Assembly: GCA_017308135.1 (NCBI GenBank)
Contig: JAFKFM010000011.1
Span: 310,001-374,000, forward strand
Direction of reading: 5' to 3'
Length of the DNA: 64,000 nucleotides
From: Alphaproteobacteria bacterium
GTDB taxonomy: Bacteria; Pseudomonadota; Alphaproteobacteria; CACIAM-22H2
The notes beneath the pieces are model-generated. The model saw only the letters and a program-made list of their open reading frames with translations, was not told the DNA's origin and did not search any database. Of this stretch, positions 43,629 through 53,265 are shown one piece after another (the stretch's first letter is position 1; every line of letters begins with the position of its first letter). The position numbers were made by a program, and so were the translations under genes.

Positions 43629-45287
43629 ATGTCCGATATCGAGATCGCCCGCAAGGCGACGTTGCGCCCGCTCGCGGAAGTCGCCGCCAAGATCGGCATT
43701 CCCGAAGCGGCGATCGAGCCCTATGGCCGCGCCAAGGCAAAAATCGATACCGGGTTGCTGCCCAAATCGGCCAAGCGCGGCAAGTTGATCCTCGTCACCG
43801 CGATCAACCCGACCAAGGCGGGCGAGGGCAAGACGACGACCACCATCGGCTTGGGCGACGCGCTCAACCGCATCGGCAAGCGGACGGCAATCGCGTTGCG
43901 CGAACCCTCGCTCGGGCCCTGTTTCGGGCAAAAGGGCGGGGCGACCGGCGGCGGTTACGCCCAGATCGTGCCGATGGCCGATATCAATCTGCATTTCACC
44001 GGCGATATCCACGCGATCGGCACGGCGCATAATCTGCTCGCCGCCCTCGTCGACAATCACGTCTATTGGGGCAAGGCGCCCGCGATCGATCCCAAGCGCG
44101 TGGTGTGGCCGCGCGTGATGGACATGAACGACCGGTCGCTGCGCGATCTGGTGATGGGCTTGGGGGCGGGCAATGGGGCCGTGCGCCAAGGCCGCTTCGA
44201 CATCACGACCGCGTCGGAAGTGATGGCGATTTTCTGCCTCGCCAAGGATATGGCCGATCTGCAAGCGCGGCTTTCGCGCGTCGTGGTGGCCGAGCGCAAG
44301 GAAGGTGGCTACGTCACCGCCGCCGACCTCAAAGCGCAGGGCGCCATGGCCGCGCTGCTGAAAGACGCGATTAAGCCGAATCTGGTGCAGACGTTGGAAG
44401 GCAATCCCGTCCTGGTCCATGGCGGGCCGTTCGCGAATATCGCGCATGGCTGCAACTCGGTTGCGGCCACAACGACCGCCTTGTCGCTCGCCGATTACGT
44501 GGTCACGGAAGCCGGCTTCGGCGCGGATTTGGGTGCCGAAAAATTCCTCGACATCAAATGCCGCCAAGCGGGCCTCACGCCCGATCTCGCGGTCGTGGTC
44601 GCGACGGTGCGCGCCCTCAAGCTGCAAGGCGGCGCGGATGCCAAGGGGTTGACGCAAGAAGATGTCGGCGCGGTCGAGAAGGGCCTCGCCAATCTTCTGC
44701 GCCATGTCGAGAATTTGAAGAAATTCGGGCTGCCCGTGCTGGTCGCGATCAACGCTTTTACGTCCGACACCGCTGCCGAATGGACGGCGATCGAGAAGGC
44801 CTGTGCGGCGGCGGGCACCAAAGCGATCCGCGCCAAGCATTGGGCCGATGGCGGGGCGGGGGCGGAAGACCTCGCGCGCGAAGTCGTCGCCCAGATCGAC
44901 AAGGGCGAAGCGAAGTTCAAGTTCCTTTATCCCGACGACGCGCCGCTCAAGACCAAAATTGAAACCATCGCGCGCGAGATCTATCGCGCGTCGGGGGTCA
45001 GCTTCGCTTCGGCCGCATCGAAGCGCTTGAAGGCGATCGAAGAAGCGGGCTTCGGCAAATTCCCGGTCTGCATGGCGAAGACGCAGTATTCCTTCTCCGC
45101 CGATCCGGATTTGAAGGGCGCGCCGACGGGCCACACGCTGCCGGTGCGCGAAGTGCGCTTGTCCGCCGGGGCGGGTTTCGTCGTGGCGCTGGCGGGCGAC
45201 GTGATGACCATGCCGGGCCTGCCGAAAATCCCGGCCGCCGAAGCGATCGGCCTGACGCAAGACGGCGAAATCGACGGAATCTTTTGA
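43629..45287 (+). CDS. fhs: Formate--tetrahydrofolate ligase
   Basis: ATP-dependent enzyme of 552 residues that feeds formate into one-carbon metabolism. The P-loop is [10 protein letters not shown] (61-70), followed by [18 protein letters not shown] and [20 protein letters not shown], both near invariant in Fhs. Length is normal. It lies 23 bases downstream of the TPP enzyme gene and overlaps the next exporter gene by one base (TGATG). Confidence 0.96.
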   Translation: MSDIEIARKATLRPLAEVAAKIGIPEAAIEPYGRAKAKIDTGLLPKSAKRGKLILVTAINPTKAGEGKTTTTIGLGDALNRIGKRTAIALREPSLGPCFGQKGGATGGGYAQIVPMADINLHFTGDIHAIGTAHNLLAALVDNHVYWGKAPAIDPKRVVWPRVMDMNDRSLRDLVMGLGAGNGAVRQGRFDITTASEVMAIFCLAKDMADLQARLSRVVVAERKEGGYVTAADLKAQGAMAALLKDAIKPNLVQTLEGNPVLVHGGPFANIAHGCNSVAATTTALSLADYVVTEAGFGADLGAEKFLDIKCRQAGLTPDLAVVVATVRALKLQGGADAKGLTQEDVGAVEKGLANLLRHVENLKKFGLPVLVAINAFTSDTAAEWTAIEKACAAAGTKAIRAKHWADGGAGAEDLAREVVAQIDKGEAKFKFLYPDDAPLKTKIETIAREIYRASGVSFASAASKRLKAIEEAGFGKFPVCMAKTQYSFSADPDLKGAPTGHTLPVREVRLSAGAGFVVALAGDVMTMPGLPKIPAAEAIGLTQDGEIDGIF

Positions 45288-46144
45288 TGCCCGCCCGCGC
45301 CAATCTGCGGGCGGTGTTCCTGATGGTCGGGGCGATGGCGCTGTTCGCGTCGATGGACGCGCTCAACAAATCGCTGACCCAGGGCTATCCGATTTCGCAG
45401 ATACTGGCGATCCGCTTCACGTTATTCGTCGCGTTCGCCTGCCTGCTCGCCAAGCGCGGGCCGTGGCTGGTGTTCGAAAGCAAAGCGCCGTGGTGGCAGG
45501 CGCTGCGCACGGCGGTGCTGCTCGTCGAAATGGTCTCGTTCATTCTGGCGTTCAAATATCTGCCGCTGGCCGAAGTGCACGCGGTCGCGGCGGCGGCGCC
45601 GCTGCTCGCCACGGCGACGGCGGCGATTTTCCTGAAGGAGAAAGTCGATCCGATCGGCTGGGGCCTCGTGGTCGGCGGCATGCTGGGCGCGCTGCTGGTG
45701 ATCGGTCCCGGCTTCGAGCAACTCGGCCCCGCGATGTGGATCGCCGTGCTCGCGATGGCGACCTGGGGCGTCTATCAAACGCTGACGCGCCTGATCGCCG
45801 GCAAGGATTCGACCGACGTGACGACGCTGCACACGCCGCTCGTCGGCCTAGTGTTCGCGAGCGCCGTCGCGTATTTCGACTGGCGCGCGCCCGACGCCGC
45901 CGGGTGGTTTTGGCTGATCGCCAGCGGCTCGCTGGGCGCCTTCGCGCATATCTGCATCGTGCGCGCATTGGCGATAGCACCCGCCAGCGCGCTTCAGCCC
46001 TATAATTATCTACTGGTCGCGTTCGTGACCTTTTTGGGCTGGCTGATCTACGGCGACGTGCCGGGGATGTGGACGGTGATCGGCGCCATCGTGATTTGCG
46101 CTTGCGGCATCGCGGCGATGCGCCGCGCCGCGGTTAAAGCGTAA
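45287..46144 (+). CDS. EamA-family (DMT) transporter
   Basis: Ten-helix membrane protein of 285 residues with two EamA repeats. MALFASMDALNKSLTQGYPISQILAIR opens the first, and GAFAHICIVRALAIAPASALQPYNYLLVAF lies in the second. ATG 45287 overlaps the fhs stop, so it belongs to the same unit; a TTG one codon earlier is also possible. Exports an unknown metabolite. The 3' end overlaps the convergent monooxygenase gene by 11 bases. Confidence 0.88.
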   Translation: MPARANLRAVFLMVGAMALFASMDALNKSLTQGYPISQILAIRFTLFVAFACLLAKRGPWLVFESKAPWWQALRTAVLLVEMVSFILAFKYLPLAEVHAVAAAAPLLATATAAIFLKEKVDPIGWGLVVGGMLGALLVIGPGFEQLGPAMWIAVLAMATWGVYQTLTRLIAGKDSTDVTTLHTPLVGLVFASAVAYFDWRAPDAAGWFWLIASGSLGAFAHICIVRALAIAPASALQPYNYLLVAFVTFLGWLIYGDVPGMWTVIGAIVICACGIAAMRRAAVKA

Positions 46145-46493
46145 ACCCCGCCTCGTGCGCCGCGCGGGAGTCCGCCGGCGCTTGATCGCGTTCGAACATG
46201 CCGTAATCGCGGATCACGCCCGCGATGCGCAGACGGTAATCGGCGAAAATGCCGGTGCGCCCGGCGGCCTGCGCCGCGCGATGGCCGGGCCGGTTGCGCC
46301 ACGCCTGAATGGCGGCTTCGTCGCGCCAGAAGGACAGCGACAGCATCTTGCCGTCGTCGGTCAAGCTTTGGAACCGCTCGACCGAGATAAAGCCGTCGCT
46401 CTTCTCCAGATCGGCGCGCAAGGCGGCGGCGAAATCGAGATAATCTTGTTTGCGCCCTTCGGCGGGCCGCACTTCGAAAATCACGGCGATCAT
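46134..46493 (-). CDS. Antibiotic biosynthesis monooxygenase (ABM) domain protein
   Basis: Small alpha/beta-barrel protein of 119 residues. IAVIFEVRPAEGRKQDYLDFAAAL is the first strand-helix unit, and GFISVERFQSLTDDGKMLSLSFWRDEAAIQAWRN is the classic ABM middle. The C-terminal 25 residues are charged. Members include quinol monooxygenases and heme-degrading enzymes, but many have no known activity. ATG 46493 overlaps the stop of the upstream glycosyltransferase. Confidence 0.86.
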   Translation of the reverse strand: MIAVIFEVRPAEGRKQDYLDFAAALRADLEKSDGFISVERFQSLTDDGKMLSLSFWRDEAAIQAWRNRPGHRAAQAAGRTGIFADYRLRIAGVIRDYGMFERDQAPADSRAAHEAGFTL

Positions 46494-47593
46494 GCGATCC
46501 CCCCGATGATGGCTTCGGCCTGTTCGGCGCGCGCCGACCAGCGATAGACGCGGTTGACCCAATCGACCTGCAGACGCAGCCGCGCATCCAAAGCCGGATT
46601 GTTCTGCGCGAAGGCGTCGACGATGGCGGTCGCGGCATTCACATAAGCCTGCGGATCGATATTGCGGTCGACGACGGGGGCGAGGATGCCGAATTCGCCC
46701 GTCGTTTCCGGCAATGCGCCCAGCGCCGTGGTGATGACCACGCAGCCCGACGCCATCGCCTCCATCGTCGCGATCGACGCGGTCTCGGCCGCGACATTGG
46801 GATAGAACAGCAACAGCGACGCCTTCAGCGCGCGGGCGAGTTCGGCCTGGGGCACGTTGCCGTGCGAGACGACGCCGGGCGCGTTCTTCGCCTCCTGCGC
46901 CAGAAATTTCCAGCTCGGCTGATGGCGGAAGAAATTATTCGCCGGGTAGAAATCGAAGCTCGAAAACACGTCGAGCGATACGTCCGGCCGCGCGGCGCGC
47001 AGTTCCTTGAAGAACGCCAGCGCTTGTTTCAGGCCCTTATAGGGCACCGACGTGAACGAAGCGCGAGGCGGGCGCGCCTTGGCCGCGACGATGCTGTCGC
47101 CGGGGGCGAACATATTTTCGAAAGCCGGGCCGATCGCGTTGCCCAGCACGACGATGCGCGCCTCGGCCACGCCGTAATCGGTGAAATTCGTCTTGTGCCA
47201 GTTCGATACGCAAATGATGCGGTCGCGCGGGCCGGAGAGGGCCTTCAGCGCCGCGTCTTCCTCGGTGCCCGGCACGAACACGTTATGCGCCCAGGCGAAG
47301 ATCGGCGGGTTCGGGTGCGCTGCGCGCAAGGCGGGCACAAGCTCGGGCGCCGAGGTCACGAAAATCGCGTCCCAGTCGCCGGGCAATTCGCCCGTCCAGC
47401 GGGCCTGATCGAGCCCGCGCAAGCGCCGATCCCCGCGCGTGGTACCGGAAAACAGCGCGACCTGATGACCGCGCGCCGCTAACGCAAGTGCGAGATAGAC
47501 CTGCGCCGATTCGGAGCCGGGCAACGGCGCTTCGAACGGCGTATCGGCGTCGTAATCATGGGCGAGGTTCGGATTGACGAAGGCGATTCGCAT
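46490..47593 (-). CDS. Glycosyltransferase, GT4-like
   Basis: GT-B fold enzyme of 367 residues. The N-terminal domain begins RIAFVNPNLAHDYDADTPFEAPLPGSE and the C-terminal donor-binding domain has ASIATMEAMASGCVVITTALGALPET, with the E-x7-E region of GT4 enzymes recognisable (E in MEAMASG). It would add a sugar to a surface or secreted molecule in the cytoplasm. ATG 47593 is where homology starts. No polysaccharide cluster adjoins it. Acceptor and donor unknown. Confidence 0.83.
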   Translation of the reverse strand: MRIAFVNPNLAHDYDADTPFEAPLPGSESAQVYLALALAARGHQVALFSGTTRGDRRLRGLDQARWTGELPGDWDAIFVTSAPELVPALRAAHPNPPIFAWAHNVFVPGTEEDAALKALSGPRDRIICVSNWHKTNFTDYGVAEARIVVLGNAIGPAFENMFAPGDSIVAAKARPPRASFTSVPYKGLKQALAFFKELRAARPDVSLDVFSSFDFYPANNFFRHQPSWKFLAQEAKNAPGVVSHGNVPQAELARALKASLLLFYPNVAAETASIATMEAMASGCVVITTALGALPETTGEFGILAPVVDRNIDPQAYVNAATAIVDAFAQNNPALDARLRLQVDWVNRVYRWSARAEQAEAIIGGIA

Positions 47594-47684
47594 GACGGGG
47601 CCGAACCTATCACGAGTCGCATGTCGCCTCTTTTCATATGATGAATGACGGATTAGGATCGCCGTCGAAATCCCGGGGGGAAAC
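47594..47684. promoter_or_regulatory. Divergent promoter region before the dehydratase gene
   Basis: This 91-base region between the glycosyltransferase and the IlvD/Edd gene contains the symmetric TTCAT-atg-ATGAA (47633-47645) in an AT-rich patch. It resembles a small dimeric operator. A run of G (GGGGGGAAAC) forms the ribosome site of the next gene. No regulator gene adjoins it. Confidence 0.35.
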
Positions 47685-49427
47685 ATGGCCGACACGAAAA
47701 AGCGTCATTTCAAAAAGGGCGAACTGCGTTCCAAGCAATGGTTCGGCCGCACCGACCGCGACGGCATGGTGCACCGGTCCTGGATGAAGAATCAGGGCCT
47801 GCCGCATCATCTGTTCGACGGCCGTCCGGTCATCGGCATCTGCAACACGTGGTCGGAACTGACGCCCTGCAACGCGCATTTCCGCGATCTGGCCGAAAGC
47901 GTGAAGCGCGGCGTACTGGAAATGGGCGGCTTCCCGCTGGAATTCCCGGTGATGAGCCTGGGCGAAACCTTGATGCGCCCGACGACGATGCTGTTCCGCA
48001 ACCTCGCCTCGATGGACGTGGAGGAATCGATCCGCGCCAACCCGATCGACGGCGTGGTGCTGCTGGTGGGCTGCGACAAGACCACGCCGGCCCTCGTGAT
48101 GGGCGCCGCCTCCTGCGATCTGCCGACGATCGCGCTGTCGGGCGGGCCGATGCTCAACGGCCGCTGGCGCGACCAGCAGATCGGCTCGGGCACGCATGTG
48201 TGGAAATTCACCGAGCTGATGAAGAAGGGCGAGATGGACACCAACGACATGGTCGAGGCGGAAGCCTGCATGTCGCGCTCCGTCGGCCATTGCATGACGA
48301 TGGGCACCGCCTCGACCATGGCGTCGATGATGGAAGCTTTGGGCTTGGCGCTGCCGACCAATGCCGCGATCCCGGCGGCGGATTCGCGCCGCAAGGTGCT
48401 CGCCCACATGACCGGGCGGCGCGCGGTCGAGATGGTGAAGGAAAACCTGAAACTCTCGAAGGTGCTGACCAAGGAAGCGTTCGAGAATGCGATCGTCGCC
48501 AACGGCGCCATCGGCGGTTCGACCAACGCGGTCGTCCACCTGCTCGCGATGGCCGGCCGCATGGGCGTGGATCTCACGCTCGCCGATTGGGACCGCCTGG
48601 GCCGCGAAGTGCCGTGCCTCGTCGATTTGATGCCGTCGGGCAAATACTTGATGGAGGATTTCTACTACGCCGGCGGCTTGCCCGTGGTGCTGCGCGAGAT
48701 GGGCGACAAGCTCAACAAGAAGGCGCTGACCGTCAACGGCAAGACGATCTGGGAAAACGTCAAGGACGCGAAGAACTGGAACGAGAAGGTCATCACGCCG
48801 CGCAAGAAGCCCTTCAAGAAGCAGGGTGGCATTGCCGTCCTGCGCGGCAATCTCGCGCCCGACGGCGCGGTGCTGAAGCCGTCCGCCGCCACGCCCGCCT
48901 TGATGAAGCACAAGGGCCGCGCGGTCGTGTTCGAGGATATCGACGACTACAACCGCCGCGTCGACGATCCCAAGCTGGATGTCGATAAGAACTGCATCCT
49001 AGTGCTGAAGAATTGCGGCCCCAAGGGCTATCCGGGCTTCCCGGAAGTCGGCAATTTCGCGCTGCCGGCCAAGCTCTTGAAGCAGGGCGTGACGGACATG
49101 GTGCGCATCTCCGACGCGCGCATGTCGGGCACGGCCTACGGCACGGTCGTGCTGCACACGGCCCCCGAAGCCGCCGCCGGCGGCCCGCTGGCGCTGATCA
49201 AAAGCGGCGACATCGTCGAACTCGACGTGTCCAAGCGGCTTTTGAAAATGCACGTCTCGGACGCCGAGCTCGAAAAGCGCCGGAAGCAGTGGAAGGGCCC
49301 GCCGGTGCACGAAGCGCGCGGCTGGGTGAAGCTCTATGTCGAGCATGTGAACCAGGCCGACAAGGGCGTGGATCTCGACTTCCTGGTCGGCGGTTCGGGC
49401 GCCCCGATCGGCCGCGAAAGCCACTAA
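47685..49427 (+). CDS. IlvD/Edd-family sugar-acid dehydratase
   Basis: Iron-sulfur dehydratase of 580 residues. The three cluster cysteines are Cys62 (TPCNAHF), Cys130 (VGCDKTTPA) and Cys203 (GHCMTMGTAS). The substrate-side segment is ANGAIGGSTNAVVHL and the end has RISDARMSGTAYGT. By length and the LPHHLFDGRPVIGI start it is closest, by eye, to L-arabinonate/D-xylonate-type dehydratases rather than IlvD or Edd. It would turn an aldonic acid into a 2-keto-3-deoxy acid. With the DgoK-type kinase downstream it suggests a De Ley-Doudoroff-like route. Confidence 0.88.
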   Translation: MADTKKRHFKKGELRSKQWFGRTDRDGMVHRSWMKNQGLPHHLFDGRPVIGICNTWSELTPCNAHFRDLAESVKRGVLEMGGFPLEFPVMSLGETLMRPTTMLFRNLASMDVEESIRANPIDGVVLLVGCDKTTPALVMGAASCDLPTIALSGGPMLNGRWRDQQIGSGTHVWKFTELMKKGEMDTNDMVEAEACMSRSVGHCMTMGTASTMASMMEALGLALPTNAAIPAADSRRKVLAHMTGRRAVEMVKENLKLSKVLTKEAFENAIVANGAIGGSTNAVVHLLAMAGRMGVDLTLADWDRLGREVPCLVDLMPSGKYLMEDFYYAGGLPVVLREMGDKLNKKALTVNGKTIWENVKDAKNWNEKVITPRKKPFKKQGGIAVLRGNLAPDGAVLKPSAATPALMKHKGRAVVFEDIDDYNRRVDDPKLDVDKNCILVLKNCGPKGYPGFPEVGNFALPAKLLKQGVTDMVRISDARMSGTAYGTVVLHTAPEAAAGGPLALIKSGDIVELDVSKRLLKMHVSDAELEKRRKQWKGPPVHEARGWVKLYVEHVNQADKGVDLDFLVGGSGAPIGRESH

Positions 49428-49439
49428 GGAGACCGCACC

Positions 49440-50060
49440 ATGACGATGAGCGCCGAATTCCTGATCGTGGCGCTCATCGTCGTGGCCACACCCGGAACGG
49501 GCATGATCTACACCGTCGCGGCGGGGCTCGCGCGCGGCGGCAAAGCGAGCGTGGTGGCCGCGTTCGGCTGCACGCTCGGGATCGTGCCGCATATGCTGGC
49601 GGCGATCACCGGCCTTGCCGCGTTGCTGCACGCCAGCGCCCTTGCCTTCGATATCGTGAAATACGCGGGCGTCGTCTATCTGCTGTGGATGGCGTGGCAG
49701 ACATGGCGCGACAAAGGCGCGCTCAGCCTGACGGCGGGCGGAAGTGCGCGCCAAGGCTTTCTGGCCGTGACCGTCGAAGCGGTGGCGATCAATCTGCTCA
49801 ATCCCAAGCTCTCGATCTTCTTCTTCGCCTTCCTGCCCCAGTTCGTGGCCGCCGATGCGCCCGGTGCGGTCGGGCAGATGCTGGCGATGAGTGCGGTATT
49901 CATGGCGATGACCTTCGCGGTTTTCGCGCTTTACGGCTTGTTCGCGGCGGCGGTGCGCGACCGGATTTTGACCCGGCCCGCGGTGCTGGCCTGGATGCGC
50001 CGGGGCTTCGCGGCGACTTTCGCCCTGCTTGGCGCCAAACTGGCGCTGACGGAACGCTGA
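49440..50060 (+). CDS. LysE/RhtB-family exporter
   Basis: Six-helix membrane protein of 206 residues. The family signature is TPGTGMIYTVAAGLARGGKASVVAAFGCTLG near residues 18-48 (TPGP changed to TPGT), and NLLNPKLSIFFFAFLPQF is the usual second loop. It is 12 bases after the dehydratase gene, so co-transcribed. Exports an unknown amino acid or metabolite. Confidence 0.88.
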   Translation: MTMSAEFLIVALIVVATPGTGMIYTVAAGLARGGKASVVAAFGCTLGIVPHMLAAITGLAALLHASALAFDIVKYAGVVYLLWMAWQTWRDKGALSLTAGGSARQGFLAVTVEAVAINLLNPKLSIFFFAFLPQFVAADAPGAVGQMLAMSAVFMAMTFAVFALYGLFAAAVRDRILTRPAVLAWMRRGFAATFALLGAKLALTER

Positions 50061-50143
50061 CCACGGCGCCGGGGGTTGTTGGGGCGGGGGATGGGGCCCT
50101 ATAAGAAGGGCCCGTTCCCGCCGACCCGGAAGCGCTCCGCCCA

Positions 50144-51301
50144 ATGCCCAATTTCCCGCTACGCCCGAAATCCGAGAACCTGCTCGGCTCGCTGATCCGC
50201 GAAGTCTCCAAAGACGCGATGGATAAGCCCGGGCTGATTCCGCTGTGGTTCGGCGAGGGCGATCGCCCGCCCGCACCGGCGGTGGTCAAGGCGGCGCATG
50301 ACGCGCTCGACCAGGGCTATCACTATTATTCGTCGAGCCTGGGCCGTCCGGAACTGCGCGAGGCCATCGCCGCTTACGTGTCGCGGTTGCGCGGCCTGAA
50401 GATCGGGCCGGAGCGCATCGCGGTCACGTCGTCGGGCAATTCGGCGATCCAGATGGCGATGCAGCTGATCGTCGATCCCGGCGACAACGTGGTGTTCGCC
50501 GTGCCGTTGTGGCCCAACGCGGCCGATGCGTGCGATCACCTCAACGGCGAAGTGCGGCGCGTCGCCTTGCGCTTCACCGACAACGCGGGCTGGTCGCTCG
50601 ATCTCGACAGACTATTCGCGGCTTGCGATTCGCGCACCAAGGCGATCTTCCTGAACTCGCCGGGCAACCCGACCGGCTGGCTCGCGACCAAGGACGAATT
50701 GAAAGCCGTCGTCGAGTTTTGCCGCGCGCGGAACATCTGGGCGATCGGCGACGATGTTTACGAGCGCCTCGTCTACGAAGGCGATTACGCGCCCTCGCTG
50801 CTGGATTTCGCCCAACCCGGCGATCCGGTGCTGAGCGTGAATTCGTTCTCGAAAAGCTGGTGCATGACCGGCTGGCGCATGGGCTGGCTGGTCGCCCCCG
50901 AAGGTGTCGTCGACACGCTGGGCAAGATCATCGAGTTCAACACCTCCGGCGCGAATACGATGACCCAGCGCGCGGGCATCGTGGCGCTGCAGCAGGAGGA
51001 TTTCGTGCGCGATCTGCGCGCGCACTACGCGCACGCGCGCGACATCGTGCATAACCGCCTGGCGAAATTCCCGAAGGTGCGCACGGCCCGCGCGCAAGCC
51101 GCGTTCTATTCCTTCTTCCAAGTGCAGGGGATGACCGACTCGGTCGAATTCTGCAAACGCGTGGTGCGCGAGGCGAATGTCGGCCTCGCCCCCGGCCGCG
51201 CCTTCGGTCCCGAAGGCGAGGGCTGGGTGCGGCTATGCTTCGCCATCGGACACGATAAACTCGAAACCGCCCTCGATCGATTGGAGCCTTTGCTGAAATG
51301 A
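50144..51301 (+). CDS. Pyridoxal-phosphate-dependent aminotransferase, class I/II
   Basis: Fold-type I aminotransferase of 385 residues. LIPLWFGEGDRPPAP opens; YYSSSLGRPELREAIAAY is the substrate-side helix, and NSPGNPTGWLATKDEL holds the cofactor Asn. NSFSKSWCMTGWRMGWLVAP holds the PLP lysine. It belongs to the large aspartate-aminotransferase-like group whose substrates cannot be told by eye. Its stop overlaps the kinase gene by ATGA, linking it to the sugar-acid set. Confidence 0.9.
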   Translation: MPNFPLRPKSENLLGSLIREVSKDAMDKPGLIPLWFGEGDRPPAPAVVKAAHDALDQGYHYYSSSLGRPELREAIAAYVSRLRGLKIGPERIAVTSSGNSAIQMAMQLIVDPGDNVVFAVPLWPNAADACDHLNGEVRRVALRFTDNAGWSLDLDRLFAACDSRTKAIFLNSPGNPTGWLATKDELKAVVEFCRARNIWAIGDDVYERLVYEGDYAPSLLDFAQPGDPVLSVNSFSKSWCMTGWRMGWLVAPEGVVDTLGKIIEFNTSGANTMTQRAGIVALQQEDFVRDLRAHYAHARDIVHNRLAKFPKVRTARAQAAFYSFFQVQGMTDSVEFCKRVVREANVGLAPGRAFGPEGEGWVRLCFAIGHDKLETALDRLEPLLK

Positions 51302-52191
51302 GCGGATTCGTCGCCCTCGATTGGGGCACCACCAATCTGCGCGCCTTCCGGATCGCCGCCGACGGCACGATGCTGGATCGGCGCGAGCGCCCCTTGGGCT
51401 TGCAGGCGATCAAGAACGCCAATTTCGCCGGCGCCTTCCGCGACGTGGTCGGCGATTGGATGAACGATCCGTCGCGCCCGACCGCGCTGATGTGCGGCAT
51501 GGTCGGTTCGGCGCAAGGCTGGATCGAAGCGCCCTACGCCACGTGCCCGGCCTCGGCCGCCGAGCTCGCTTCGGGCCTCGCGGTGGCGCCCGACGCGCAT
51601 TTCGATATTCGCGTCGTGCCGGGCCTGCGCTGCCAAGGGGCGGGCGGGCCCGACGTCATGCGCGGCGAGGAAACGCAGCTCGTCGGCACGGGGCTTGGCG
51701 ACGGCGTTTACTGCCTGCCGGGCACGCATTCCAAATGGGCGATCGTCGAAGGCGGGCGCATCCAGCGTTTCGCCACTTTCATGACCGGCGAACTCTACGC
51801 GACTGCGCGCAAGCACACGATCCTCGGCCGTTCGATGATCGACGCAAGCCACGATCCGTCCGCCTTCGCGAAAGGCTTCGTGCGCGCGCAAGCGCCGGGC
51901 GGCTTGCTCAACCATCTGTTCATGGTGCGCACGGCATCGCTGCTCGAAGGGCTGAAGCCGGCCGAAGCGCCGTCCTATCTCTCGGGCCTGTTGCTGGCGC
52001 ATGAAATCGCGGCGGCGAAGGAATGGTGCAAGCCCGCGCGCGTCGTCGTCGTGGGTGCTGGCACGCTGGTGCAGAATTACGCCGTGGCGCTGGCGATGGC
52101 GAATGTCGAAGCCGCCGCCGTCAATGGTGAGCACGCGTCGGCCGCCGGCCTCTACGCCATCGCGAACGCGGCGGGGCTGCTCAAGCGATGA
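51298..52191 (+). CDS. dgoK: 2-dehydro-3-deoxygalactonokinase (DgoK family)
   Basis: Kinase of 297 residues with the ASKHA-like fold. ALDWGTTNLRAFRI is the phosphate-1 loop, MCGMVGSAQGW follows, MRGEETQLVG is the DgoK-specific segment, and CLPGTHSKWAIVEGGRIQRFATFMTGELY is its strongest block. It phosphorylates 2-keto-3-deoxy sugar acids. No DgoA aldolase gene adjoins it, so the cleavage step is elsewhere. It is coupled to both neighbours by overlaps. Confidence 0.9.
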   Translation: MSGFVALDWGTTNLRAFRIAADGTMLDRRERPLGLQAIKNANFAGAFRDVVGDWMNDPSRPTALMCGMVGSAQGWIEAPYATCPASAAELASGLAVAPDAHFDIRVVPGLRCQGAGGPDVMRGEETQLVGTGLGDGVYCLPGTHSKWAIVEGGRIQRFATFMTGELYATARKHTILGRSMIDASHDPSAFAKGFVRAQAPGGLLNHLFMVRTASLLEGLKPAEAPSYLSGLLLAHEIAAAKEWCKPARVVVVGAGTLVQNYAVALAMANVEAAAVNGEHASAAGLYAIANAAGLLKR

Positions 52192-53210
52192 AAATCCTGG
52201 TCCCCGACGCGCAATTCGCCCTCGACCCCGATGTCGAACGCACGGCGCTGCCGGAGGCCGAGTTCATCATCCATCGCGCGCGCGATCCGTTGCAGATCCC
52301 GGATTCGGTCTGGGCCTCGGCCGACGGCGTGCTGGTTTGGCAGGACATGCCGCTCGACCGCGTCGTGGCGCGCAAGCTCACGCGCTGCCGGATCGTCGTG
52401 CGCCACGGCGTGGGCTACGACAAGGTCGATCTGGAAGCCTTCGCCGAGCGCAACATTCCCGTCTGCAACGTGCCCGATTACGGGATCGAGGAAGTCGCCA
52501 ACCACGCGATCGCCTGCGCGCTCAGCCTGCGCCGGGGCTTGCCGACCTATACCGAAATGCTGTCGCTCGATCCCGTCGCGGGCTGGCAATGGAACGTGGC
52601 GCCGTTGGTGCGCCGTTTGACCGGCCAGGCTTTCGGTATCGTCGGGCTGGGGCGGATCGGCCAAGCCGCCGCCGCGCGCGCCAAGGCGCTGGGCTTCGAC
52701 GTTGGCTTCTACGATCCCTATCTGCCGGTCGACGAACCCGCCGCGCAGCCCTATTTGCGCTTCGCCGAGCTGGGCGAGATGCTGGCGCAGTCCGACATCG
52801 TCTCGATCCATTGCCCGCTGACCCGCGAAACGCACGGCATGTTCGGGGAATCGACCCTGGCGCGGCTCAAAAAAGGCGCGATCCTGATCAACACGGCGCG
52901 CGGGCCCATCGTCGATACCGACGCTCTGCTGCGCGGAATCGAGGCCGGGGCGATCGGCGGCGCGGCGCTGGACGTGCTGCCGCAGGAACCGCCCGACCCC
53001 GACGACAAGCTGGTCGCGGCCTATCGCGTTCCGCCGTCCTGGCTCGCGGGACGCTTGATTTTGACCCCGCATGCCGCTTTCTACAGTCCCGAAAGCTGGT
53101 ACGATCTGCGGTATAAGGCGGCGGACACGGCCGGGGACTGGCTCAAGAAGGGCAAGCTGCGCAATTGCGTGAACCGGCATCTGTTCCCGCCGGGCGCGCT
53201 GCCTGAGTAG
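52188..53210 (+). CDS. D-isomer 2-hydroxyacid dehydrogenase, CtBP-like
   Basis: NAD-dependent dehydrogenase of 340 residues. RHGVGYDKVDLEAFAERNIPV is the N-domain border, FGIVGLGRIGQAAAARAKAL the Rossmann loop, NTARGPIVDTDALL holds the active-site Arg, and the Glu and His lie in PQEPPDP and LTPHAAFYS. CtBP-like members act on short 2-oxo/2-hydroxy acids. Coupled to the dgoK-like gene, it may reduce or oxidise an intermediate of the sugar-acid route; this is inference. Confidence 0.88.
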   Translation: MKILVPDAQFALDPDVERTALPEAEFIIHRARDPLQIPDSVWASADGVLVWQDMPLDRVVARKLTRCRIVVRHGVGYDKVDLEAFAERNIPVCNVPDYGIEEVANHAIACALSLRRGLPTYTEMLSLDPVAGWQWNVAPLVRRLTGQAFGIVGLGRIGQAAAARAKALGFDVGFYDPYLPVDEPAAQPYLRFAELGEMLAQSDIVSIHCPLTRETHGMFGESTLARLKKGAILINTARGPIVDTDALLRGIEAGAIGGAALDVLPQEPPDPDDKLVAAYRVPPSWLAGRLILTPHAAFYSPESWYDLRYKAADTAGDWLKKGKLRNCVNRHLFPPGALPE

Positions 53211-53265
53211 CTTGGACCCACGTAAGCTGGCTTAGAACAAAAACGCGACGGGAGGAGACGGTTTT

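Noticed and set aside
38518-45287. An oxalate route: CaiB/BaiF transferase as Frc, TPP enzyme as oxalyl-CoA decarboxylase, then formate use by Fhs.
   Set aside because: The TPP enzyme reads like an acetolactate-synthase-type protein and lacks the VGIPITNL and following segments I recall for oxalyl-CoA decarboxylase. The transferase has no Frc-specific mark, and convergent genes separate the two.
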